Assembly: GCA_036160575.1 (NCBI GenBank)
Contig: JAYYDT010000021.1
Coordinates: 1-19,934, forward strand
Origin: TMED26 sp002694075
GTDB taxonomy: Bacteria > Pseudomonadota > Alphaproteobacteria > Thalassobaculales > Thalassobaculaceae
Direction of reading: 5' to 3'
Length of the DNA: 19,934 bases
The notes below the pieces were generated by a model that saw only the letters and a list, made by a program, of their open reading frames with translations, did no database searches and was not told the origin of the DNA. Each line of letters starts with the position of its first letter. The first letter of the stretch is position 1. Shown piece by piece: positions 1 through 7,319 of the stretch. The translations under genes and the position numbers were made by a program.

Positions 1-470
1 GTCAGCGTCTCAAAGGTCCAGACCACATCGGCGGCCGTAATCGGCTTGCCGTCATGCCAACGCGCCTCGGCGCGCAGTTTGATCCGCATGCCCGAGCGAT
101 CCGCCGCCACCTTCAGGCTTTCGACCAAGCGGCCGTAGGAGCTGAAATCCTCATCGCCGGACGGCCGCAGCAAGGTGTCATAGGTCAGCCCGACCAGGGC
201 CGCCGGCACCCCTTTCATGATGAACGGGTTGAGGCTGTTGAAGGTGCCCGAGGTGCCGATAGTCACCTTACCGCCCTTGGGCGCGGCTGGATTGACATAA
301 TCGAAATGACTGAAATCGGCCGGGTATTTGAGCGCGCCATAGGTCGCGAAGCCGTGGCGCCAAGCGTCACTGTCGGCGCGCACGGCGGCGGCGCCGAGGC
401 CAATGAAGGCGACTGTGGCCAGTGCGGCGACCCGCCGAAAGTGGCGCCGTGCGCCGGTGGTGATGATCAT
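1..470 (-). CDS. YejA-like ABC transporter substrate-binding protein (SBP family 5), N-terminal part
   Basis: Periplasmic binding protein of an oligopeptide-type ABC importer; the gene runs off the left edge, so only about 156 N-terminal residues are present. The product starts with a Sec-type signal peptide: basic residues (ARRHFRR), a hydrophobic stretch and a likely cleavage after AVRA near residue 32. The mature start has the pattern typical of YejA-like proteins: HGFATYGALKYPADFSHF, then NPAAPKGG and FNSLNPFIMKG, followed by the family 5 region RWHDGKPITAADVVWTFE. A GGAGG lies upstream; ATG at 470 is preceded directly by an in-frame GTG at 473, and either could be the start. It follows the DUF1491 gene by about 90 bases on the same strand. 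Homologues bind peptides or microcin C-like compounds; the ligand here is unknown, and the permease genes would lie beyond the window. Confidence 0.88.
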   Translation of the reverse strand, partial: MIITTGARRHFRRVAALATVAFIGLGAAAVRADSDAWRHGFATYGALKYPADFSHFDYVNPAAPKGGKVTIGTSGTFNSLNPFIMKGVPAALVGLTYDTLLRPSGDEDFSSYGRLVESLKVAADRSGMRIKLRAEARWHDGKPITAADVVWTFETL

Positions 471-561
471 CACGGCCTTTCCTCCCGATTGCCGACGGCC
501 CAAGGCGGCGCGGCGCAGAGTCACTTCCCTGGCCGAAAGATTGGGCAAGAAGGCGGCCCAA

Positions 562-918
562 TCAAGGCATCATCGGGTCACCGCGCGTAAAGTCGTCGGC
601 GAAGGGGTTGCGACCGGCCCGATCCTCGACCTCCAAAACCCATAAATCCGGGTCGACGCGGCGCTGACGGTCGAGATAGGCGTCGGCCTCGGCCTCGCTG
701 ACCAAATCGGCGCCGCTGCCGCGCGTCCACAACGTTTCCCCCGCCCCGTCGCGGGCTTCGACCAGCACTTCGCAACCGGCCTCGAAGCGGTTGATCTTGA
801 CCAGGATCTGGCCCGCGTCCGGATCGCCCCGGCCGACCACCATGGCCGACAGCCCAAGCGCCGAGCAGCGCCGAATAGCGGCCTGCACCCGCAACTTGGC
901 GGTCAGCCGCGGCGCCAT
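562..918 (-). CDS. DUF1491 family protein
   Basis: Small protein of 118 residues, cytoplasmic by appearance, with no signal peptide or membrane segment. It matches the DUF1491 pattern as I know it: AIRRCSALGLSAMVVGRGDP near residues 14-33, a central GETLWTRGSG, and a C-terminal DRQRRVDPDLWVLEVEDRAGR. The family is common in alphaproteobacteria and has no established function. Its ATG overlaps the TAA of the upstream hydrolase gene by one base (TAATG), so translation of the two is probably coupled. This links it in expression to the ureido hydrolase, although the family is usually found in unrelated contexts, so the link need not be functional. Confidence 0.85.
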   Translation of the reverse strand: MAPRLTAKLRVQAAIRRCSALGLSAMVVGRGDPDAGQILVKINRFEAGCEVLVEARDGAGETLWTRGSGADLVSEAEADAYLDRQRRVDPDLWVLEVEDRAGRNPFADDFTRGDPMMP

Positions 919-2159
919 TACGCGGCCGGCGCCATCGCCCGGTCGAGCATGGCGTGCAGCAGCACATCGCAGCCAGCGGCGAGATCGTCGGGATCGGCGT
1001 TTTCAATCTCGTTATGGCTGATGCCGCCTTCGCAGGGCACGAAAATCATCGCGCTTGGGCACACCCGGGCCATGTAGATGGCGTCATGGCCAGCGCCCGA
1101 GACGATGTCCATGGCCCGATGGTCGTGAGCCTCCGCGCCGGCGCGCACGGCGTTGACGCAGTCGGCGTCAAACGGCGTCGGCGGCGAATACCAGAAATCG
1201 CGGATCGCCACCTCGGCGCCCATGGCCGCCACGATTTCGGCGGCGCCGGCCTTGAAGGCGGCGTCCATCTGCGACAACACAGCGTCATCGGGATGGCGCA
1301 AATCGACGGTGAAAAAGACGTGACCCGGAATGACATTGCGCGAGTTGGGGCTGGATTGAATATAGCCGCAAGTGGCGCAGGCATTAGGCTGAAAGTCGTG
1401 GCCGATGCGGTTGGCGAGGTCGATCATCCGCGCGGCGGCGACCAGCGCGTCCTTGCGCACCGCCATCGGCGTCGGGCCGGCGTGCGCTTCCTGGCCGGTC
1501 ACCTCGACCTCCAACCAGCGCTGGCCCTGGGCGCCGGTGACGACACCGATCGGCAGGTCGGCCGCCTCCAGGATCGGGCCCTGCTCGATATGCGCCTCGA
1601 AATAGGCGGCCACCGGGTGGTCACCCGGCGTCTCCTCGCCGGCATACCCGATGGCTTTCAGGTCCTGACCGAGAATGCCGCCGTCATCGGCGGTCTTGGC
1701 GAGCACCTCGTCGAGGCCGAAAACCCCGGCGAACACGCCCGAGCCCATCATCGCCGGCGAATAGCGCGAACCTTCCTCATTGGTCCACACCGCCACCTCA
1801 ATCGGCGCCGCCGTTTCAACCCCGGCGTCATTCAGCGTGCGCACCACTTCCAGGGCGCCAAGGACGCCGTAGATGCCATCGAAACGGCCGCCGGTCGGCT
1901 GGGTGTCCAAATGGCTGCCCGACATCACCGGCAGGCGGCTCGGGTCGCTGCCCGGCCGGCGCGCGAAAATATTGCCGACCTTGTCGACCGTCACCGTGCA
2001 GCCGGCGTCCTCGGCCCATTTGACGAACAGGTCACGGCCCTGGCCGTCCAACTCGGTACCGGCCAGACGCGCCACGCCGCCCTTCGGCGTGGCCCCGATC
2101 TTGGCCATTTCCATTAAACTTTCCCACAAACGCGCGCTGTTAATCTTCAGGTTTTGCAT
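918..2159 (-). CDS. M20-family Zn-dependent hydrolase, hydantoinase/carbamoylase type
   Basis: Cytosolic di-metal amidohydrolase of 413 residues, in the family of N-carbamoyl-L-amino-acid hydrolase, beta-ureidopropionase and allantoate amidohydrolase. Such enzymes cleave a carbamoyl or ureido group, usually releasing ammonia and CO2. Metal ligands are visible: H83 in GSHLDT, D94 in GRFDG, E128/E129 in WTNEEGSRYSPAM, H190 in FEAHIEQGP and H382 in GGISHNE. The dimerisation (lid) domain includes TGQEAHAGPTPM at about 222-232. Length is normal (about 410). The frame is open upstream to 2408, but the conserved N-terminus begins at the ATG at 2159, and the upstream frame would run into the divergent gene. 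The exact substrate cannot be told from sequence. Its stop overlaps the start of the DUF1491 gene. A putative promoter lies just upstream and is shared back to back with the next gene. Confidence 0.9.
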   Translation of the reverse strand: MQNLKINSARLWESLMEMAKIGATPKGGVARLAGTELDGQGRDLFVKWAEDAGCTVTVDKVGNIFARRPGSDPSRLPVMSGSHLDTQPTGGRFDGIYGVLGALEVVRTLNDAGVETAAPIEVAVWTNEEGSRYSPAMMGSGVFAGVFGLDEVLAKTADDGGILGQDLKAIGYAGEETPGDHPVAAYFEAHIEQGPILEAADLPIGVVTGAQGQRWLEVEVTGQEAHAGPTPMAVRKDALVAAARMIDLANRIGHDFQPNACATCGYIQSSPNSRNVIPGHVFFTVDLRHPDDAVLSQMDAAFKAGAAEIVAAMGAEVAIRDFWYSPPTPFDADCVNAVRAGAEAHDHRAMDIVSGAGHDAIYMARVCPSAMIFVPCEGGISHNEIENADPDDLAAGCDVLLHAMLDRAMAPAA

Positions 2160-2176
2160 GGTCTCGGCCCCGCCAT

Positions 2177-2206
2177 TGGACAAGCTGTGAAGAGGCCGAT
2201 CATAAT
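2177..2206 (+). promoter_or_regulatory. Candidate sigma-70 promoter for the M20 deacylase gene
   Basis: Plus strand: -35 TGGACA (2177-2182), 18-base spacer, -10 CATAAT (2201-2206); each box matches 5 of 6. The start would be near 2213, giving a leader of about 40 bases before ATG 2253. Its -10 box lies on top of the -10 box of the opposing promoter. Confidence 0.45.
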
Positions 2207-2228
2207 GACCTTTGGCCGCCCTTGGCAA
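2199..2228 (-). promoter_or_regulatory. Candidate sigma-70 promoter for the M20 hydrolase gene
   Basis: Read on the minus strand: -35 TTGCCA (2228-2223), 18-base spacer, -10 TATGAT (2204-2199); each box matches the consensus at 5 of 6. Transcription would begin near 2192, about 33 bases ahead of the ATG at 2159. Predicted by eye only. Confidence 0.45.
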
Positions 2229-2252
2229 ACACCCCGCCGAAAGGAGTTCGCG

Positions 2253-3530
2253 ATGCCCGATAGCGCCCTCGCCGCCCGCATCGATGCCGCCGTCGACGCC
2301 AATTTCGACGCTGAGATCGCCTTTTTGCAAGAATTGGTGCGCTGTCCCTCGCTGCGCGGCCAGGAGGCCAGCGCCCAAGATTTGATGGCGCGCAGCTTCG
2401 CCGCCCATGGCTACGACGTCGACCGATGGAAAATCGACCCGGCGGTGATCAAGGATTTGCCTGGGGCCTCGCCGGTGGCGGTCTCGTATGACAACGCCTG
2501 GACCGTGGTCGGCGCCTGGCGGCCGGATCGGCCAACCGGCAAATCACTGGCCCTCAACGGCCATGTCGATGTGGTGCCGACCGGTCCGCTGGACATGTGG
2601 GCACGGCCGCCGTTCGAGCCGATCATCGAGGGCGACTGGATGTATGGCCGCGGCGCCGGCGACATGAAATGCGGGGTCGCCGCCAATCTGTTCGCCATGG
2701 CCGCCCTCAAAACCGCCGGCGTGATGCCGGCCGCCGATGTCTATTTGCAAACCGTGATCGAAGAGGAATGCACCGGCAATGGCGCGCTGAGCTGTTTCGC
2801 GCGCGGCTATCATCCCGACGCCGCGCTGATCCCCGAGCCTTCGGGCGAGACCTTGATGAGCGCCCAGGTCGGCGTGGTTTGGATGCAGGTGACGGTGCGC
2901 GGGCGGCCGGTCCACGCCTCGGTCGCCGGCACCGGCGCCAACGCCATCGAAGCCTGCGTGCCGCTGTGGAACGCGCTCCACGCCCTGGAGGCGGAATGGA
3001 ACCAAACCGCCCATAAACATCCGGCGTTCAGCGACGAGGTCCATCCCATCAACCTGGTGATTAGCCGCATGGAGGGCGGCGAATGGACCTCCAGCGTGCC
3101 CAGCGAAGCGCGCTTCGACGTGCGTGTCGGCCTTTACCCCGACACCCCGGTCGAGAAAATCCAACGCCGGCTGGAAGCCTGCCTGGCCGAGGCGGCGCGC
3201 GACCACCCATTCCTCTCCAACAACCCGCCCGAGGTCGCCTATCACGGCTTTTTGTCGGAAGGTTATGTCCTGCGCGAAGGCCCCGACGCGCAAGCCATGT
3301 TGACCGCCGCCCATGAGGCGGTGACCGACACGCCGCTCGCCCGGCGGCCGTTCACCGGCCTGACCGACGCCCGCTTCTTCGGCATGGACGGGGTGCCGGG
3401 CCTGGTCTATGGCCCACGCGCCGAGAATATCCACGGCCTCGATGAACGGGTTTCGATCCCGTCGATCCGGCGGGTGACCAAAACCATCGCCCGGTTTATC
3501 GCCGATTGGTGCGGCACCCGGCCGGTTTAA
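2253..3530 (+). CDS. M20-family ArgE/DapE-like deacylase
   Basis: Predicted cytosolic di-zinc amidohydrolase of 425 residues, related to acetylornithine deacetylase and succinyl-diaminopimelate desuccinylase; it should remove an acyl group from an amino-acid-like substrate. Motifs in order: H104 and D106 in NGHVDVVPTGP, the bridging D137 in YGRGAGDMKCG, catalytic E171 and ligand E172 in IEEECTGNG, E195 in IPEPSGE, and a C-terminal histidine in AENIHGLDE. The ATG at 2253 is chosen because an AAGGAG lies 7 bases upstream; the frame continues to 2154 but that part crosses the divergent promoter region. It is divergent from the carbamoylase-type M20 gene, so the two may act on one pathway. Subfamily members with this length are often annotated ArgE, but the true substrate is not evident and no arginine genes are nearby. 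Confidence 0.9.
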   Translation: MPDSALAARIDAAVDANFDAEIAFLQELVRCPSLRGQEASAQDLMARSFAAHGYDVDRWKIDPAVIKDLPGASPVAVSYDNAWTVVGAWRPDRPTGKSLALNGHVDVVPTGPLDMWARPPFEPIIEGDWMYGRGAGDMKCGVAANLFAMAALKTAGVMPAADVYLQTVIEEECTGNGALSCFARGYHPDAALIPEPSGETLMSAQVGVVWMQVTVRGRPVHASVAGTGANAIEACVPLWNALHALEAEWNQTAHKHPAFSDEVHPINLVISRMEGGEWTSSVPSEARFDVRVGLYPDTPVEKIQRRLEACLAEAARDHPFLSNNPPEVAYHGFLSEGYVLREGPDAQAMLTAAHEAVTDTPLARRPFTGLTDARFFGMDGVPGLVYGPRAENIHGLDERVSIPSIRRVTKTIARFIADWCGTRPV

Positions 3531-3557
3531 CGCCGGCCGGCCGCGACGTTTTCGAAT

Positions 3558-3586
3558 TTGACCCGGCCCGACCGGCCCCCTAATTT
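3558..3586 (+). promoter_or_regulatory. Candidate promoter for the acyl-CoA dehydrogenase homologue
   Basis: -35 TTGACC (3558-3563, 5 of 6), 17-base spacer, -10 TAATTT (3581-3586, 3 of 6). It sits in the 105-base gap after the deacylase, about 50 bases before ATG 3636. Spacing is ideal but the -10 box is weak. Confidence 0.35.
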
Positions 3587-3635
3587 GATGGGGTCGGCCG
3601 CATCGCCGCCGGCCGCTGAATAAGGAAGAGACGCC

Positions 3636-4871
3636 ATGCAATTCGATCTGACGCCTGACCAGAAAGCGCTGAAAGCGCGCGCCGCCGAGCTGGCCCAAAA
3701 TGTGATCCAGCCGCGTGCCGCCGAGGTCGACCGCAGCGAACAATACCCGTGGGACAATGTCGCCGCTCTGACCGCGGCCGGCTTCATGGGCATGACCATC
3801 CCAACCGAATGGGGCGGGCAGGGCGCCAGCTGGCTGGACGCCGTTCTGGTGGTCGAGGAAATGGCCAAGGTCTGTGGTGTCACCGGACGCATCGCCGTCG
3901 AAGGCAATATGGGCGGTATCGCCGCCGTCATGACCTATGGCAGCGACGCGCAAAAGCGGCTGGCCGCCGACTATGTGCTGGCCGGCGACAAACCGGCGAT
4001 TTGCATCACCGAGCCGGACGCCGGCAGCGCGGCCACCGAAATGACCACCCGCGCCGATAAACGCGGCGACAAGTTCATCATCAATGGCGCCAAGCACTGG
4101 ATCACTGGCGGCGGGGTGTCCAAACTGCATGTCGTGTTCGCCCGCGTCTTCGACGAGGACGGCCAGGAATTGGGCATCGGCGGCTTCATCGCCGAGCGCG
4201 ACAAAACCCCTGGCCTGCGGGTCGGCCAGCGCGAACCGACCATGGGCCTGCGCGGGATTCCGGAAACCTATGTCCATTTCGAGGACATGGAGGTCGCCGG
4301 CGACATGGCGATCCCGGCGCCGGAGGGCTACAAGCGCGGCTTCGCCAGCTTGATGAACGCCTATAACTCACAGCGTGTCGGCGCCGGCACGGTCGCCCTT
4401 GGCCTGGCCCAGGGCGGCTATGAACTGGCCCTCGATTTCGTCCAGGAGCGCGAGCAATTCGGCCGACCGATCGCCGAATTCCAAGGCTTGCAATGGATGC
4501 TGACCGATATGTCGATCCAGTTGGAAGCGGCGCGCGGCCTGATCTGGCGGGCGGCGGCCAGCGGCCAGGACGGTTTCCCCGATGTCCTGCTGGCCGCGCA
4601 AGCCAAGATCTTCGCCTCGGAAATGGCCCTCAAGGTGACCACCGACGCCCTGCAATTGTTTGGCGCCCGCGGCTATTCCCGCAACTTGCCGCTGGAGCGT
4701 ATCGCCCGCGACGCGCGCATGTTCACCATCGGCGGCGGCACCGCGCAAATTCTGCGCACGGTGGCGGCCAGTCGTTTGCTCAACCGCAAACTGCCGCAAA
4801 CCCGCGACGGCTACAGCCACCTCGGCCATAACCAAAAGCCGATCGAACCGCCGCGCCACGCCGCCGAGTAG
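3636..4871 (+). CDS. Acyl-CoA dehydrogenase-fold flavoprotein, 3-sulfinopropanoyl-CoA desulfinase-like
   Basis: FAD-binding enzyme of the acyl-CoA dehydrogenase superfamily, 411 residues, full length. The N-terminal helical domain spans about 1-120; the middle beta domain holds CITEPDAGSAATEMTTRADK and KHWITGGGVSKLH, and the C-terminal helical domain holds REQFGRPIAEFQGLQWMLTD and the flavin-proximal RMFTIGGGTAQILR. The usual catalytic Glu of short/medium-chain enzymes (the E of the YEGT-type motif) is replaced by G367, and the alternative Glu site of isovaleryl- or long-chain-type enzymes is Q246. R85 (TGRIAVEGN) and Q246 agree with the active-site Arg84 and Gln246 I recall for the 3-sulfinopropanoyl-CoA desulfinase of Advenella, and the stretches EQYPWDNVA, GFMGM and LPQTRDGY also recall that enzyme. 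It may therefore remove sulfite from a sulfinyl acyl-CoA instead of oxidising an acyl-CoA. No CoA ligase or sulfur gene is adjacent. A Shine-Dalgarno AAGGAAGAG precedes the ATG. Confidence 0.88.
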   Translation: MQFDLTPDQKALKARAAELAQNVIQPRAAEVDRSEQYPWDNVAALTAAGFMGMTIPTEWGGQGASWLDAVLVVEEMAKVCGVTGRIAVEGNMGGIAAVMTYGSDAQKRLAADYVLAGDKPAICITEPDAGSAATEMTTRADKRGDKFIINGAKHWITGGGVSKLHVVFARVFDEDGQELGIGGFIAERDKTPGLRVGQREPTMGLRGIPETYVHFEDMEVAGDMAIPAPEGYKRGFASLMNAYNSQRVGAGTVALGLAQGGYELALDFVQEREQFGRPIAEFQGLQWMLTDMSIQLEAARGLIWRAAASGQDGFPDVLLAAQAKIFASEMALKVTTDALQLFGARGYSRNLPLERIARDARMFTIGGGTAQILRTVAASRLLNRKLPQTRDGYSHLGHNQKPIEPPRHAAE

Positions 4872-4881
4872 GCCGGCCGCC

Positions 4882-5379
4882 ATGCTGTTGCGCGACCTGG
4901 TCTTGATCGTCCTGGTCACGCTTGGCGCCGTCGCGGCCAGCCAAGTGCCGCAGATTATCCAAGAATATGAGCAAAGATTGGGCGGCGCCCGGGACGAGGC
5001 CAACCGCCTCCTCGCCGGCCACGCCGAAACCGCCCGCACCGCCGGCATGACTCTCGACCAATATGTCGCTTTTCTGCGCTCTCAAAATGACTCGCGCATC
5101 GCCGTCGGCGCCGACACCATCGCCGCCCATCAACAACGCGCGCGCTTTCTGACCGACCACGCCCGCGCCCTGGCCGCCGCCGCGCCGTGGTTGAAACCCT
5201 GGGTCATGGCGCGCGGCCACGACCGCCCGCTGCTGACCGCGACCTGGCATAAATACCGCCTGGTGTTGATCCTCGACCCGCTGTTCGCCGGCCTTGGCCT
5301 GGCCCTGGGTTGGCTGGTCCACGCGCTGATTTGGGCGCTGCTGGCGGCGCTCTTCGCGCCGCGCGGACGGGCGCTTTAG
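4882..5379 (+). CDS. DUF2937 family membrane protein
   Basis: Protein of 165 residues with a hydrophobic segment at each end: about 4-20 (LRDLVLIVLVTLGAVAAS) and about 134-158 (FAGLGLALGWLVHALIWALL). The middle is polar and helical (QEYEQRLGGARDEANRLL and onward), so it is likely an inner-membrane protein with a periplasmic or cytoplasmic middle domain. The pattern of a YEQRL motif soon after the first membrane segment, followed by a TLDQYVAFL segment, fits DUF2937, a family of unknown function. It starts 10 bases after the acyl-CoA dehydrogenase-like gene and is probably co-transcribed. The frame is open further upstream, inside that gene; ATG 4882 is the first sensible start, with only a weak ribosome site (GAGTAGG). 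Its TAG overlaps the stop of the convergent aldolase gene by 4 bases. Confidence 0.75.
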   Translation: MLLRDLVLIVLVTLGAVAASQVPQIIQEYEQRLGGARDEANRLLAGHAETARTAGMTLDQYVAFLRSQNDSRIAVGADTIAAHQQRARFLTDHARALAAAAPWLKPWVMARGHDRPLLTATWHKYRLVLILDPLFAGLGLALGWLVHALIWALLAALFAPRGRAL

Positions 5380-6158
5380 CCGCGCGCCTTTTTTGCCGCC
5401 GCGAATTGCGCCACATCGGCCAGCACGCCGGCGCGGAACAAGGTCGCGTCGGTCATCCCGGCGATCAGCTTGTAGCCGTCGTTGAGCAGATCGTCGGCGC
5501 CCAGGCCCGGCCGGTAAATTGTCCCACTCGGCACCCCGGCGGCCGCCGCCGCCGCCTCGAAACGGCGAATTTCCGGCAGTACTTCGGGCGCGTCCAAGGC
5601 GTCCAAAAAGCCCGAGGTCGCCGACAGGTCGCCAACCCCCAAAAACAGCATGTCGACCCCGGCCACACCGGCGATGGCGGCGACATTGTCAATCGCTTGG
5701 CGGGTTTCGATCTGGGCCACGAAAAACAGTTCGTCATTGGCGCGCGCGGCGTAATCGGCGACCATGCCATAGCCCGAGGCGCGCACCCCCGGCGCGGCGT
5801 AACCACGGACCCCCGCCGGCGGATAGAGCGCCGCCGCGACCATCGCCTCGGCCTCGCCGGCGGACTGGATCATCGGCACCATCAAGGCTTCGGCGCCCAT
5901 GTCCATCAAGCGCTTGATCTCGTCGGCGTGTTGACCCGACGGGCGCACCATGACGGTGGCGTCGCCAGCCCGGGCGGCACGCATCAGGTCCAAGGTTTGG
6001 GCGTAGGTCTGCTGGCCATGCTCGTTATCGATGATGACGAAATCATAGCCGGCGGCCGACGCCATCTCGGCGAGGGCCGGGTCGCCAAGGCCCAGCCAAA
6101 AGCCATAAACGGCTTCACCGGCGGCGATTTTGCGCTTTAAGCGATTTTCGCGAAACAT
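5376..6158 (-). CDS. HpcH/HpaI family class II aldolase
   Basis: Metal-dependent pyruvate aldolase of 260 residues, related to 4-hydroxy-2-oxoheptanedioate aldolase and 2-keto-3-deoxy-L-rhamnonate aldolase. Members split a 4-hydroxy-2-oxoacid into pyruvate and an aldehyde. Visible active-site residues: H47 in IIDNEHGQQTY, R72 in VMVRPSGQ, metal ligands E151 in AQIETRQAI and D177 in LGVGDLSA. Some members act as citryl-CoA or malyl-CoA type lyases, but the length and motifs favour the short HpaI aldolase group. ATG 6158 follows a GGGGGA ribosome site; the longer open frame to 6617 enters the opposite gene. It is divergent from the Ldh_2-type oxidoreductase, and the two could work in one route (aldol cleavage and 2-oxoacid reduction). 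The precise substrate is not predictable. Confidence 0.88.
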   Translation of the reverse strand: MFRENRLKRKIAAGEAVYGFWLGLGDPALAEMASAAGYDFVIIDNEHGQQTYAQTLDLMRAARAGDATVMVRPSGQHADEIKRLMDMGAEALMVPMIQSAGEAEAMVAAALYPPAGVRGYAAPGVRASGYGMVADYAARANDELFFVAQIETRQAIDNVAAIAGVAGVDMLFLGVGDLSATSGFLDALDAPEVLPEIRRFEAAAAAAGVPSGTIYRPGLGADDLLNDGYKLIAGMTDATLFRAGVLADVAQFAAAKKARG

Positions 6159-6175
6159 GGTCTTTTCCCCCTCTG

Positions 6176-6225
6176 TGACCCCTGCTATGTGCCATAGGTC
6201 ACCCGTTGGGGCGATGGAAATCGCC
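6176..6225. promoter_or_regulatory. Operator-like inverted repeats in the aldolase/oxidoreductase divergent gap
   Basis: The 99-base gap between the divergent genes holds CTATG-TGC-CATAG (6185-6197), flanked outside by TGACC (6176-6180) and GGTCA (6197-6201), which form a second, interrupted inverted repeat. A separate perfect stem GGCGAT/ATCGCC with a GGAA loop lies at 6210-6225. Such symmetry in a divergent promoter region fits a dimeric regulator site, but no regulator gene is nearby and no clear promoter boxes were seen. Confidence 0.35.
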
Positions 6226-6257
6226 GCCCGCCCGCCATTGCCCGGAGAACCGCCGCC

Positions 6258-7319
6258 ATGACCGCCACCCCGCGTTACCGCGTCACCGATCTGGTGGCCT
6301 TCACCGAAGCCCTGTTCGTTCACCATGGTCTGGAGGCCGATAAAGCGGCGGTGGTCGCGCCGCTGCTGGTCGAGGCCGATATGATGGGCCATGACACCCA
6401 CGGCCTGCAATTGGCCGCCAATTATCTGAAAGCGCTCAGCAGCGGTGACATGCGCGGCGACGGCGCGCCAGACGTGATCCATGACCATGGCGCGGCCCTG
6501 GCTTGGGACGGCGGCCGGCGGTCGGGCGTGTGGTTGACCGCCCACGCGGTCGATACGGCGGTTGACCGCGCCGGTGCGCATGGCACCGCCACGGTGGTCA
6601 TCCGCAACAGCCATCACATCGCCTGCCTGGCCGCCTTTCTGCCGCGCGCCACCGCGGCCGGCTGTATGATCATCCTATCCAGCTCGGATCCCTCGACCGC
6701 CAGTGTCGCGCCCTATGGCGGCACCGCCGCGGTGTTCACCCCCAACCCCATCGCCATCGGCATTCCGACCGAGGGCGACCCGATCCTGATCGACATCAGC
6801 GCCTCGATCACCACCAATGGCATGACCGGCCGCCTGCATGGCGAGGGCAAACCCCTGCCCCATGCCTGGGTCCAGGACGCCGCCGGCGCGGCCAGCACCG
6901 ACCCCGGCGTGTTGTTCACCGACCCGCCCGGCACGATCCTGCCGATCGGCGGCCAGGACCATGGCCACAAGGGCTACGGCCTGGCCTTGATGATCGAGGC
7001 GATGACCCAAGCCCTCTCCGGTTTTGGCCGCGCCGACACGCCGACCGGGTGGGGGGCCAGTGTGTTCGTGCAGGTGATCGACCCCGCCGCCTTCGCCGGC
7101 CGCGAGGCTTTCACCCGGCAAACCGCCTGGCTAGCCGCGGCCTGCCGAGAAAACCCGCCAGCCCATGGCGACGCGCCGGTGCGCCTGCCCGGTGAGCGCG
7201 CCCTGGCCCGCCGGCGCGCCGCCCTCAGCGACGGCTTGGCGCTTTATCCCGGAATTATGGAAGGCTTGGCGCCTCTCGCCGCGACCGCCGGCCTCAGCCC
7301 GCCGGCGCCGCTCACCTAA
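6258..7319 (+). CDS. Ldh_2 family NAD(P)-dependent oxidoreductase (malate/L-lactate dehydrogenase-like)
   Basis: Cytosolic dehydrogenase of 353 residues in the Ldh_2 superfamily (malate/L-sulfolactate/L-lactate dehydrogenases, ureidoglycolate dehydrogenase AllD, delta1-piperideine-2-carboxylate reductase). These enzymes interconvert a 2-hydroxy or 2-imino acid and its 2-oxo form with NAD(P)H. Family marks: GHDTHG with H48, the RNSHHIACL segment in which H120 matches the catalytic His, AVFTPNPIAIGIPT at about 158-171, LIDISAS at about 177-183, and DHGHKGYGLAL at about 234-244. The segment after LIDIS departs from the more common D-x-A-T-S form. A GGAG sits about 10 bases before ATG 6258. It is divergent from the HpaI aldolase and ends one base before the stop of the convergent dehydratase gene. 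Substrate unknown. Confidence 0.88.
   Translation: MTATPRYRVTDLVAFTEALFVHHGLEADKAAVVAPLLVEADMMGHDTHGLQLAANYLKALSSGDMRGDGAPDVIHDHGAALAWDGGRRSGVWLTAHAVDTAVDRAGAHGTATVVIRNSHHIACLAAFLPRATAAGCMIILSSSDPSTASVAPYGGTAAVFTPNPIAIGIPTEGDPILIDISASITTNGMTGRLHGEGKPLPHAWVQDAAGAASTDPGVLFTDPPGTILPIGGQDHGHKGYGLALMIEAMTQALSGFGRADTPTGWGASVFVQVIDPAAFAGREAFTRQTAWLAAACRENPPAHGDAPVRLPGERALARRRAALSDGLALYPGIMEGLAPLAATAGLSPPAPLT

Noticed and set aside
954..4277. Long ORFs antisense to the M20 and acyl-CoA dehydrogenase genes (387 and 577 codons)
   Set aside because: They are opposite clear family genes and their translations are rich in Arg, Gly and His without any motif; strong GC bias at third positions produces such frames.
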